A DNA stretch of 5,677 nucleotides from contig JABEUW010000265.1 of NCBI GenBank assembly GCA_013043945.1, positions 1-5,677 on the forward strand, in the 5' to 3' direction. Origin of the DNA: Vulcanimicrobiota bacterium (lineage in GTDB: Bacteria > Vulcanimicrobiota > Vulcanimicrobiia > Vulcanimicrobiales > Vulcanimicrobiaceae). Under the pieces are notes generated by a model. The model made no database searches. It worked only from the letters and a program-made list of their open reading frames with translations, and was not told where the DNA came from. A program made the translations under genes and the position numbers. Within the stretch, counting starts at the first letter, position 1. Each line of letters opens with the position of its first letter. This document shows, in pieces, positions 1 through 5,677 of the stretch.

Positions 1-750
1 GCGAACGTCGGCATCGCGGTCTCCAACGCCACCGACGTCGCAAAGGCCGCGGCGAGCATCATTCTCACGCAACCAGGGCTCGTCGGCGTTCTCTCGGCAA
101 TCGATACGAGCCGTAAGATCTATCAGCGTATGCTGACCTACGTCGTGGCGAAGATCGTAAAGTACTTCGAAATCGTCTTCGTCACGAGCGTTGGCTTTTT
201 CATATTTCGGCACTTCGTTCTCTCGCCGACCCTCATGGTGGCGCTTTTAATTCTCAACGATTTTGCATCGCTCTCCATTGCGACCGATCGCGTCGCCCCC
301 TCGCGTGGCTTCGACGCCTGGCGCATCGGTCGTTTAGTCGCCGCTGCGGCTTCGCTCGCATTCTTTACCGGCGCCGCGATCGTCGCGTTGACCATCTTCG
401 AACGGAGCGCTGCACACCTCAACCTCGCCCAACTTCGCGGGCTCACCTTTTTTGCGATGGTGGGAATGGGACAGATTGCCTTGCTCGCTCTGCGCGAACG
501 AGAGGCGATCTTTCACGAACCTCCCTCGCGCTTCTTACTGGGAGCGGTCGGGTTTGCAATTCTCGCTGCCGCGGCAATGGCGTTTTTCGGGGTGCTTATG
601 CCGCCGTTGCCGCCCGTGGTGGTCGGGGAGAGCCTCGCGCTCATCCTCGTCGTAGGCCTCGTCCTTCTTGCTATCAAACTGCCGATCTATCGTGCCTTCG
701 GCATCGGTCGGGAATCAACCGTACCGACTCCGCTGAAAGGAAGCTCATGA
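1..750 (+). CDS. Plasma-membrane type proton-efflux P-type ATPase, C-terminal part (5' partial)
   Basis: The reading frame is open from base 1, so the gene starts upstream; the ATG at 130 is an internal Met, not the start. The 249 visible residues begin at the end of the P domain (VGIAVSNATDVAKAA, then LTQPGL and SRKIYQRMLTY), the conserved run just after the GDGVNDAP hinge of type III (H+-exporting) P-type ATPases. About six hydrophobic segments follow, fitting M5-M10, at roughly residues 55-72, 77-93, 112-133, 147-164, 179-198 and 206-226. M6 carries ILND (Asp87), matching the proton-binding Asp684 of plant AHA2, followed by a TDRV-P motif like the plant SKDRVKP. The phosphorylation site (DKTGT) and nucleotide domain lie outside the window. 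The likely role is ATP-driven H+ export across the cytoplasmic membrane. A short hydrophilic tail ends the protein, with no long plant-style regulatory domain. The stop overlaps the xfp start. Family assignment is strong; ion specificity is inferred from the subfamily. Confidence 0.92.
   Translation, partial: ANVGIAVSNATDVAKAAASIILTQPGLVGVLSAIDTSRKIYQRMLTYVVAKIVKYFEIVFVTSVGFFIFRHFVLSPTLMVALLILNDFASLSIATDRVAPSRGFDAWRIGRLVAAAASLAFFTGAAIVALTIFERSAAHLNLAQLRGLTFFAMVGMGQIALLALREREAIFHEPPSRFLLGAVGFAILAAAAMAFFGVLMPPLPPVVVGESLALILVVGLVLLAIKLPIYRAFGIGRESTVPTPLKGSS
735..741 (+). promoter_or_regulatory. Ribosome binding site of xfp
   Basis: GAAAGGA lies inside the end of the ATPase gene, five bases before the ATG at 747. 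It supports that ATG as the phosphoketolase start and independent ribosome loading in addition to coupling through the ATGA overlap. Confidence 0.65.
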
Positions 751-3134
751 GCCTCTCCAATGCCTTTCTCGACGAGGCGCTCGACGCCGCCGAGACCGCC
801 GCCATCGACGCCTACTGGCGGGCGGCGAATTATCTGAGCATCGGGCAGATCTACCTCCTCGATAACCCGCTCCTACGCGAACCGCTGCGCCTCGATCATA
901 TAAAAAAGCGACTGCTCGGCCATTGGGGAACCTCGCCGGGCCTCAATTTCACCTACGCACACATGAATCGCCTGATTCGGCGACACGACCTCGACGCAAT
1001 ATATATTACGGGTCCCGGCCACGGCGGACCGGCGGTCGTCGCAAATGCCTATCTCGAGGGAACCTATACCGAACGCTATCCGGCGATTACCCGCGATACC
1101 GAGGGCCTGCGCAAGCTCTTTCGCCAGTTTTCCTTTCCCGGAGGGATCCCCAGCCACGCATCACCCGATGCTCCCGGATCGATTCACGAAGGCGGCGAGC
1201 TCGGCTATAGTCTTCTGCACGCCTTTGGCGCCGCTTTCGACAACCCGAATCTCTTCGTGTGTTGCGTCATCGGCGATGGTGAAGCCGAGACCGGTGCGCT
1301 CGCCACCAGTTGGCACGGCAATAAATTTCTCAATCCCGTCCACGACGGCGCGGTCCTACCGATCCTCCATCTCAATGGCTACAAACTTTCAGGGCCGACG
1401 GTGCTCGCGCGTATCGGCGACGAGGAGCTGAGCATGCTGCTGCGCGGATACGGCTACGAACCACAGATCGTCGCCGGCGACGACCCGCAGGTCATGCACG
1501 GCGAACTTGCGCGCGCGCTCGAACGTGCGCTCTCCAAGATCCGTCACATTCAAGGAGAGGCGCGAAAGCACGGCTACGCCGAGCGCTCCGCGTGGCCCGC
1601 GATCGTCCTGAAGACGCCGAAGGGCTGGACCGGCCCAAAATTCGTCGACGGCCTTCAGATCGAGGGCACGCAGCGCGCACATCAGATTCCCATCGGCGAT
1701 TTCGAAAAGCATCCCGAGCATCTCGCGCAATTCGAAGCCTGGATGCGTTCCTATCGTCCCGAAGAGCTCTTCGACGAATCGGGTACGTTTCGCGCCGAGA
1801 TTGCAGCGCTCGCGCCACAGGGCGCCCGCCGAATGAGTGCAAATCCGCACGCGAACGGCGGCGAACTGCTCCGCCCGCTCATCGTTCCCAATTTTCGCAA
1901 CTATGCAGTCGCGGTGCCCTCACCCGGGGAAACGCTCGGCGAGGCTACCCGTACGCTCGGCGGCTTCATACGCGACCTTCTCCGTACGAACCCAACGACA
2001 ATGCGCTTGTTCGCGCCCGATGAAACGGCCTCGAACCGTCTTGAGGCGGTCTTTGAAACGACCGACCGTTGCTCTACCGCTCGCATCCTGCCCGGCGACG
2101 ACCATGTATCTCCCGATGGGCGCGTCATGGAGATCCTCAGCGAACATGCATGCCAAGGTTGGCTGGAGGGATATCTCCTCACCGGGCGGCACGGACTCTT
2201 TACGAGCTACGAAGCCTTCGTTCATGTGATCGATTCGATGTTCAATCAGCATGCAAAGTGGATCGAAGCCTGCAAAGCGATTCCGTGGCGGCGCCCGATT
2301 GCATCGCTCAATTATCTCATTACCTCGCATGTCTGGCGGCAGGACCATAACGGTTTCACTCACCAGGATCCGGGCTTCCTCGATATCGTTATGAATAAGT
2401 CGGGCACCGTGACGCGCGTCTATCTTCCCCCCGATACAAACACGCTACTCTCGGTGATGGATCACTGTTTGCGGAGCACGAATTATATCAACGTCGTCGT
2501 TGCCGGAAAGCAGCCCGAGCCACAATGGTTAGATATCGAAGCCGCCGTCACGCACTGCACGCAGGGTCTCGGCATATGGGAATGGGCGAGCAATGAGAAC
2601 GGCGAGGAGCCCGACGTCGTCATGGCCTGCGCGGGCGACGTACCGACGCTCGAAACCCTCGCTGCGGTCGATTTTTTACGAACGCATCTTCCAGAGATGC
2701 GCGTTCGCGTCGTCAACGTCGTCGATTTGATGCGCCTGGAGGCGCATGAAAAGCACCCCCACGGCCTCCCCGATACCACCTTCGATTCGCTCTTTACTAG
2801 CGACAGGCCGGTCGTCTTCGCATTCCACGGCTATCCGGGTTTGGTGCATCGCCTTACCTACCGCCGCACGAACCACGCCAACCTCCACGTGCACGGCTAC
2901 CAAGAGCGCGGTACGACCACCACTCCGTTCGATATGACCGTCCTGAACGAGCTCGACCGCTTCCACCTCGCCGGCGATGCGATCGACCGCGTCGCGCGAC
3001 TCCGCGAGCGTGCGGCTCACGCCCAACAACTCATACGCGACAAACTCGTCGAACATCGCCGCTATATCACCGAGTACGGTGAAGATATGCCCGAAATTCG
3101 TAATTGGAGATGGCCGGGGCATGCGACGACGTGA
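747..3134 (+). CDS. xfp: Xylulose-5-phosphate/fructose-6-phosphate phosphoketolase
   Basis: This cytoplasmic thiamine-diphosphate enzyme cleaves xylulose-5-P (and often fructose-6-P) with inorganic phosphate to acetyl phosphate plus glyceraldehyde-3-P or erythrose-4-P. At 795 residues it is full length for the family. Visible motifs: DAYWRAANYLSIGQIYLLDN (21-40), GHWGTSPG (58-65), GPGHGGPA (89-96), SIHEGGELGY (145-154), the ThDP/Mg motif GDGEAETG (176-183), LNGYKLSGPT (209-218), PKGWTGPK (291-298), ANPHANGG (365-372), PDETASNRL (424-432), SEHACQGWLEGY (465-476) and HVWRQDHNGFTHQDPG (528-543). The C-terminal domain contains HGYPGLVHRLTYRR (694-707). By motif, His59, His92, Glu466 and His539 appear to correspond to active-site residues described in bifidobacterial phosphoketolase. 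Small departures are FAPDET where FGPDET is common and SPDAPGS where SPETPGS is common. The ATG at 747 has a good Shine-Dalgarno sequence and overlaps the ATPase stop. ackA, which uses its product, follows with a 4-nt overlap. Whether it prefers X5P alone or both sugars cannot be read from the sequence. Confidence 0.97.
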   Translation: MSLSNAFLDEALDAAETAAIDAYWRAANYLSIGQIYLLDNPLLREPLRLDHIKKRLLGHWGTSPGLNFTYAHMNRLIRRHDLDAIYITGPGHGGPAVVANAYLEGTYTERYPAITRDTEGLRKLFRQFSFPGGIPSHASPDAPGSIHEGGELGYSLLHAFGAAFDNPNLFVCCVIGDGEAETGALATSWHGNKFLNPVHDGAVLPILHLNGYKLSGPTVLARIGDEELSMLLRGYGYEPQIVAGDDPQVMHGELARALERALSKIRHIQGEARKHGYAERSAWPAIVLKTPKGWTGPKFVDGLQIEGTQRAHQIPIGDFEKHPEHLAQFEAWMRSYRPEELFDESGTFRAEIAALAPQGARRMSANPHANGGELLRPLIVPNFRNYAVAVPSPGETLGEATRTLGGFIRDLLRTNPTTMRLFAPDETASNRLEAVFETTDRCSTARILPGDDHVSPDGRVMEILSEHACQGWLEGYLLTGRHGLFTSYEAFVHVIDSMFNQHAKWIEACKAIPWRRPIASLNYLITSHVWRQDHNGFTHQDPGFLDIVMNKSGTVTRVYLPPDTNTLLSVMDHCLRSTNYINVVVAGKQPEPQWLDIEAAVTHCTQGLGIWEWASNENGEEPDVVMACAGDVPTLETLAAVDFLRTHLPEMRVRVVNVVDLMRLEAHEKHPHGLPDTTFDSLFTSDRPVVFAFHGYPGLVHRLTYRRTNHANLHVHGYQERGTTTTPFDMTVLNELDRFHLAGDAIDRVARLRERAAHAQQLIRDKLVEHRRYITEYGEDMPEIRNWRWPGHATT

Positions 3135-4234
3135 ACGTCCTCACCTTTAACGCCGGTTCTTCCTCGCTGAAGGTCGGCATCTACAGCGTTGATGGCGAAC
3201 GCGCGCGTCCGCTCTTCGCACGGACGCTCTCGATGGAGCCGACGGCCGCCGGCGCGACCGCCGCCGTCAACGCAACGCTCGATAACGAGCTTCCAAGCGA
3301 GATCGCATTCGATGCAGTCGGGCACCGCATGGTCTTCGGTGGCCCCGAGGATGCGCCGGCGCTCGCATCGCCGGAACTCTTCGCTCGGCTCGCGCGATTC
3401 GAACGGCTCGATCCGTTGCACGCGCCCGCCGCGCTCGCGGCACTCCGTACGACGCACGAACGCCTCGCTCACCTTCCCAACGTCCTTTGCTTCGATACCG
3501 CATTTTTTCGCGATCTCCCCGAACGCGCGCGCATCCTCCCGATCGAAAATCCCGACCCGAATTTTCTGCGTCGCTATGGTTTTCACGGGCTCTCCTACGA
3601 TTACGTGCGCGCGACATTAGGGGGGCGACTCGGAAGCCGCGCGATTCTCGCGCACCTTGGAAGCGGCGCGAGCTTGGCGGCGCTGAAGGACGGGAAGCCG
3701 ATCGAGAGCACGATGGGCTTTAGCCCGCTCGGCGGGATTCTCATGGCAACGCGCCCCGGCGACCTCGACCCCGGCATCCTTCTCTACTTGTTAGAAGATC
3801 GACAGCAAAGCCCGGCGCATCTGCGAGAGCTGCTCGAAGAGCGCAGCGGGCTACGCGCAATCTCCGGCGGCGAACGCGACCTTCGACGCTTACTCGAGCG
3901 CGCCGACGACCCGCGCGCCATTCTCGCCGTGGACGCATTTTGCACGTCGGTGGTAAAAGCGGTCGGCGCACTCGCGGCGCTCCTCGGTGGGCTCGATACC
4001 GTGGTCTTTACCGGCGGCGTCGGCGAGCATCTCGCACCGATTCGCTCCTCCATCGTCGGCAGGCTCGCGCTCTTCGGGATGAAGCTCGACGAGAAGGCGA
4101 ACGCGGTTCATGCCGACGTCATCTCCGCGCCCACATCCGCAGTGACCGTACGCGTCGTCACCACCGATGAAAACGCTACGATCGCACGCGCGACCTCGGC
4201 ACTCGTACACGCTACGGCAGAAAGAATGCGATGA
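3131..4234 (+). CDS. ackA: Acetate kinase (short, divergent form)
   Basis: Converts acetyl phosphate plus ADP to acetate plus ATP in the cytoplasm, the natural second step after phosphoketolase. I choose the GTG at 3131, giving 367 residues, because it begins MNVLTFNAGSSSLK like the family's N-terminus and forms a GTGA overlap with the xfp stop. Its Shine-Dalgarno sequence is weak (GGGG at 3116-3119). In-frame alternatives are ATG 3110 and TTG 3104, adding 7 or 9 residues. ASKHA-fold signatures: NAGSSSLK (7-14), GHR (64-66), LHAP (96-99), FDTAF (121-125), RRYGFHG (147-153), HLGSG (175-179), STMGFSPLGG (193-202), ATRPGDLDPG (206-215), FTGGVGEH (293-300) and TTDEN (344-348). Asn7, Arg66, His97, Asp122, His152, His175 and Arg208 match the substrate and catalytic positions known from Methanosarcina acetate kinase. 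The protein is about 30 residues shorter than the usual 400, mostly before GHR. Unusual residues are VFGG for VHGG, TAFF for TAFH, and GSG for GNG. No pta gene is visible, so acetyl phosphate from Xfp is its probable supply. Confidence 0.93.
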   Translation: MNVLTFNAGSSSLKVGIYSVDGERARPLFARTLSMEPTAAGATAAVNATLDNELPSEIAFDAVGHRMVFGGPEDAPALASPELFARLARFERLDPLHAPAALAALRTTHERLAHLPNVLCFDTAFFRDLPERARILPIENPDPNFLRRYGFHGLSYDYVRATLGGRLGSRAILAHLGSGASLAALKDGKPIESTMGFSPLGGILMATRPGDLDPGILLYLLEDRQQSPAHLRELLEERSGLRAISGGERDLRRLLERADDPRAILAVDAFCTSVVKAVGALAALLGGLDTVVFTGGVGEHLAPIRSSIVGRLALFGMKLDEKANAVHADVISAPTSAVTVRVVTTDENATIARATSALVHATAERMR

Positions 4235-5112
4235 ACCTCAAGCACACCACGATCCCTCCCGGTGAATCGGTCGATTTGGAGCGTTTCGATCCGGCCGATC
4301 GATGCGGGCTGAGTTCGAAGGAAGATTCCGAACAGCTCCTCCAAGCCGACGTACGAGACCTCACCGCACTGCAAGAGATTTTTGCCGCGCGCAAGGAGCG
4401 AGCGCTCTTAATCGTTTTGCAGGGGATGGATGCAGCCGGCAAAGATGGGATTATCAAGCACGTCATGTCCGGCATCAATCCGCAGGGTGTCGACGTTCAC
4501 GGCTTTCGCCAGCCGTCGGCGAAGGAACTCGCCCACGATTTTCTCTGGCGCGAGAGCAAGGTGCTGCCGCAGTTTGGGCGGATCGGAATCTTCAATCGCT
4601 CGTACTATGAAGAAGTATTGGTGGTTCGCGTAAACCGCGAAGCACTCGAGGCCGAGGGCGAACGAGAAGCCGCTGAATCCTGGCACGAGCGCTATGAGGA
4701 TATCAATGCGTTCGAACGCCATCTCGTACGTAGCGGCACGATCGTGTTAAAATTTTTTCTGCATCTCTCGAAGGAGGAGCAGCGGAAACGGTTGTTGGCC
4801 CGCCTCGACGATCGCGATAAACTCTGGAAGTTCTCCGATGCAGATCTCGACGGACACATGCATTGGGATGCGTATCAACGCGCATACAGCGAGATGCTCG
4901 CAGGCACCAGCACGACCTGGGCGCCGTGGCATATCGTTCCCGCCGACAGGAAATGGGTCTCCCGGGCCGTGGTGGGCGAGATCGTTCTCTCCGCGCTCCG
5001 AGATCTACCCGCGGAGTATCCAAAGCCCAGCAAGGAGCGAATCGAAAAATCCGCTCTGCTCGCGCGAGCGCTTGAGGGCGAGGCCGAAAAGGGCGAGAAA
5101 CCTTCCGGATAG
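4231..5112 (+). CDS. ppk2: PPK2 family polyphosphate kinase (polyphosphate:nucleotide phosphotransferase)
   Basis: Cytoplasmic P-loop kinase that transfers phosphate between inorganic polyphosphate and nucleoside mono- or diphosphates. The 293-residue single-domain protein has the family motifs in order: Walker A GMDAAGKD (65-72), NPQGV (84-88), FRQPSAKELAHDFLWR (92-107), the Walker B region GIFNRSYYEEV (119-129), FERHLVRSGT (161-170), LKFFLHLSKEEQRKRL (173-188) with the arginine-rich lid LDDRDKLWKFSDADL (192-206), and WAPWHIVPADRKW (230-242). The FNRS form of Walker B and the closing WAPW-VPADRKW motif fit the branch annotated as PPK2-family polyphosphate:nucleotide phosphotransferase (class III-like, some members acting on both AMP and ADP). 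Class and direction of reaction are inferred. The N-terminus DPADRCGLSSKED is also typical. The ATG at 4231 overlaps the ackA stop (ATGA); only a weak purine run precedes it, so translation probably depends on coupling to ackA. The last 30 or so residues are charged and probably disordered. Confidence 0.93.
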   Translation: MNLKHTTIPPGESVDLERFDPADRCGLSSKEDSEQLLQADVRDLTALQEIFAARKERALLIVLQGMDAAGKDGIIKHVMSGINPQGVDVHGFRQPSAKELAHDFLWRESKVLPQFGRIGIFNRSYYEEVLVVRVNREALEAEGEREAAESWHERYEDINAFERHLVRSGTIVLKFFLHLSKEEQRKRLLARLDDRDKLWKFSDADLDGHMHWDAYQRAYSEMLAGTSTTWAPWHIVPADRKWVSRAVVGEIVLSALRDLPAEYPKPSKERIEKSALLARALEGEAEKGEKPSG

Positions 5113-5154
5113 CTTCACGCGATCTTCCCGACACCATTGCTACTCTAGAGGTAC

Positions 5155-5160
5155 GAGGAG
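5155..5160 (+). promoter_or_regulatory. Ribosome binding site of the universal stress protein gene
   Basis: GAGGAG ends 11 bases before the ATG at 5172, a slightly long but workable spacing. The alternative in-frame ATG at 5190 would be much too far away and would remove the first beta strand, so this site favours 5172. No convincing -35/-10 promoter pair is seen in the 59-nt gap 5113-5171, so the gene may be read from the upstream operon. Confidence 0.6.
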
Positions 5161-5171
5161 ATACCAGCACC

Positions 5172-5630
5172 ATGTTCACGCACATATTGATGGCTTACGA
5201 CGGGTCCCCCAATGCCGATCACGTTCTCGACGATGCGATCGATATTGCGGTCGAACGCAAGGCCAAACTGCTTCTCGCAAACGTCATCGAGGTGCAGCGG
5301 TATATCGCCCTGGCGGGATATGGAGGGGTCTACTCGCTCGATGCGATCGACTCCATGCGCGGTGGGGCGCAAACGATTCTCAAACAAGCGGCGGCACGCG
5401 CCATTGCTCGTGGCGTGGTAACCGAGACCGTCGTCCTCGAAGGCGAGGCGGTCGACGAAATCCTGCGCGCCGCTCACGAATTCAAATGCGACCTCCTGGC
5501 GTTGGGAACGCAAGGGCGGAGCGGTTTGAGCCGGATCATGCTCGGTAGCATCGCCGAAGGCGTGCTGCGGCGCTCCGACGTTCCGCTCTATATTCGGCGC
5601 GCCTCGGCAAAAGACACGAAGCAGAAATAA
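5172..5630 (+). CDS. Universal stress protein, UspA family
   Basis: A single-domain Usp protein of 152 residues, close to the usual 140-160. It starts with the typical first strand HILMAYDGS (4-12), including the Asp10 that contacts adenine in ATP-binding Usps. It ends with the nucleotide-binding signature G-2x-G-9x-G-S: Gly112, Gly115, Gly125 and Ser126 in GTQGRSGLSRIMLGS, followed by VLRRSDVPLYIRR, the final strand. This places it with the ATP-binding MJ0577-like group rather than the non-binding E. coli UspA type. Such proteins are cytoplasmic, usually dimeric, and accumulate under starvation, hypoxia or other stress; their molecular role is poorly defined. A 59-nt gap separates it from ppk2, and it has its own Shine-Dalgarno sequence, so it may be cotranscribed but is not translationally coupled. 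It is followed by a hairpin at 5652-5677. Confidence 0.92.
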   Translation: MFTHILMAYDGSPNADHVLDDAIDIAVERKAKLLLANVIEVQRYIALAGYGGVYSLDAIDSMRGGAQTILKQAAARAIARGVVTETVVLEGEAVDEILRAAHEFKCDLLALGTQGRSGLSRIMLGSIAEGVLRRSDVPLYIRRASAKDTKQK

Positions 5631-5651
5631 TGCGGTAGCGCCGCGTCGACC

Positions 5652-5677
5652 TCCATCGAGCACAATCGCTCGATGGA
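5652..5677 (+). terminator. Perfect 10-bp inverted repeat, candidate transcription terminator
   Basis: The arm TCCATCGAGC (5652-5661) is matched exactly by GCTCGATGGA (5668-5677) across the 6-nt loop ACAATC. It begins 21 bases after the UspA stop codon, where an intrinsic terminator of the operon would be expected. The window ends at the last base of the right arm, so the T-run needed for a rho-independent terminator on the + strand cannot be seen. There is no A-run before the left arm, so it would not work as an intrinsic terminator for the opposite strand. It could instead be a dispersed palindromic repeat or a protein-binding site. Confidence 0.55.

Noticed and set aside
130..750. A stand-alone 206-residue membrane protein starting at ATG 130
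   Set aside because: The same frame is open back to base 1 and encodes the conserved P-domain end of a P-type ATPase, so the ATG is an internal Met of a longer gene.
5141..5166. Small palindrome CTCTAGAG and a GGTA/TACC pair around the Usp Shine-Dalgarno sequence
   Set aside because: The 8-bp palindrome has no loop to form a hairpin and the 4-bp stem is too weak; both are expected by chance in a gap of this size.
5113..5171. A promoter for the Usp gene in the intergenic gap
   Set aside because: TACTCT at 5141-5146 is a poor -10 candidate and no -35-like hexamer stands at 16-18 bases from it.
4703..5185. Long minus-strand open frames, such as 4703-5185, 1389-1850, 2676-3122 and 3062-3586
   Set aside because: They lie opposite strongly conserved plus-strand genes, are rich in Arg/Ser/Ala low-complexity residues as expected from antisense frames in GC-rich DNA, and show no family motifs.
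4838..5548. Plus-strand 236-residue frame spanning ppk2, the gap and the Usp gene
   Set aside because: It is out of frame with two clear genes, arginine- and serine-rich, and has no recognisable domain; it is a shadow frame.

Overview
The window is GC-rich (roughly 60% by eye) bacterial DNA, densely coding, with every gene on the + strand. It holds the 3' end of a P-type ATPase gene, then a complete xfp (phosphoketolase), ackA (acetate kinase), ppk2 (polyphosphate kinase 2 family) and a universal stress protein gene, and ends in a perfect hairpin. The sequence does not fix the taxon. The acetate kinase resembles the short form I associate with proteobacterial xfp-ackA loci, but codon style and gene content would also fit several environmental high-GC phyla. 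There are no mobile elements, CRISPR arrays, tRNAs or rRNAs.

Layout: 1-750 encodes the C-terminal part of a plasma-membrane type proton-efflux P-type ATPase (end of the P domain plus M5-M10). 747-3134 is a full-length phosphoketolase. 3131-4234 is acetate kinase. 4231-5112 is a PPK2 family polyphosphate:nucleotide phosphotransferase. Each of these three junctions is a 4-nt stop/start overlap (ATGA, GTGA, ATGA), so the four genes look like one translationally coupled unit. A 59-nt gap with its own Shine-Dalgarno sequence precedes a UspA-type gene at 5172-5630. A 10-bp perfect inverted repeat (5652-5677) follows it and reaches exactly to the window edge.

How the genes may work together: phosphoketolase cleaves xylulose-5-P or fructose-6-P with phosphate to acetyl phosphate, and acetate kinase converts acetyl phosphate plus ADP to acetate plus ATP. 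PPK2 moves phosphate between polyphosphate and nucleotides, and the P-type ATPase spends ATP to export protons. An energy and pH homeostasis unit, with a stress protein at its end, is a reasonable inference from co-location; no regulator or signal in the window proves it. The individual families are all known. The points worth a second look are the strict coupling of this gene set, departures from the usual motifs in the acetate kinase, and the terminal hairpin.
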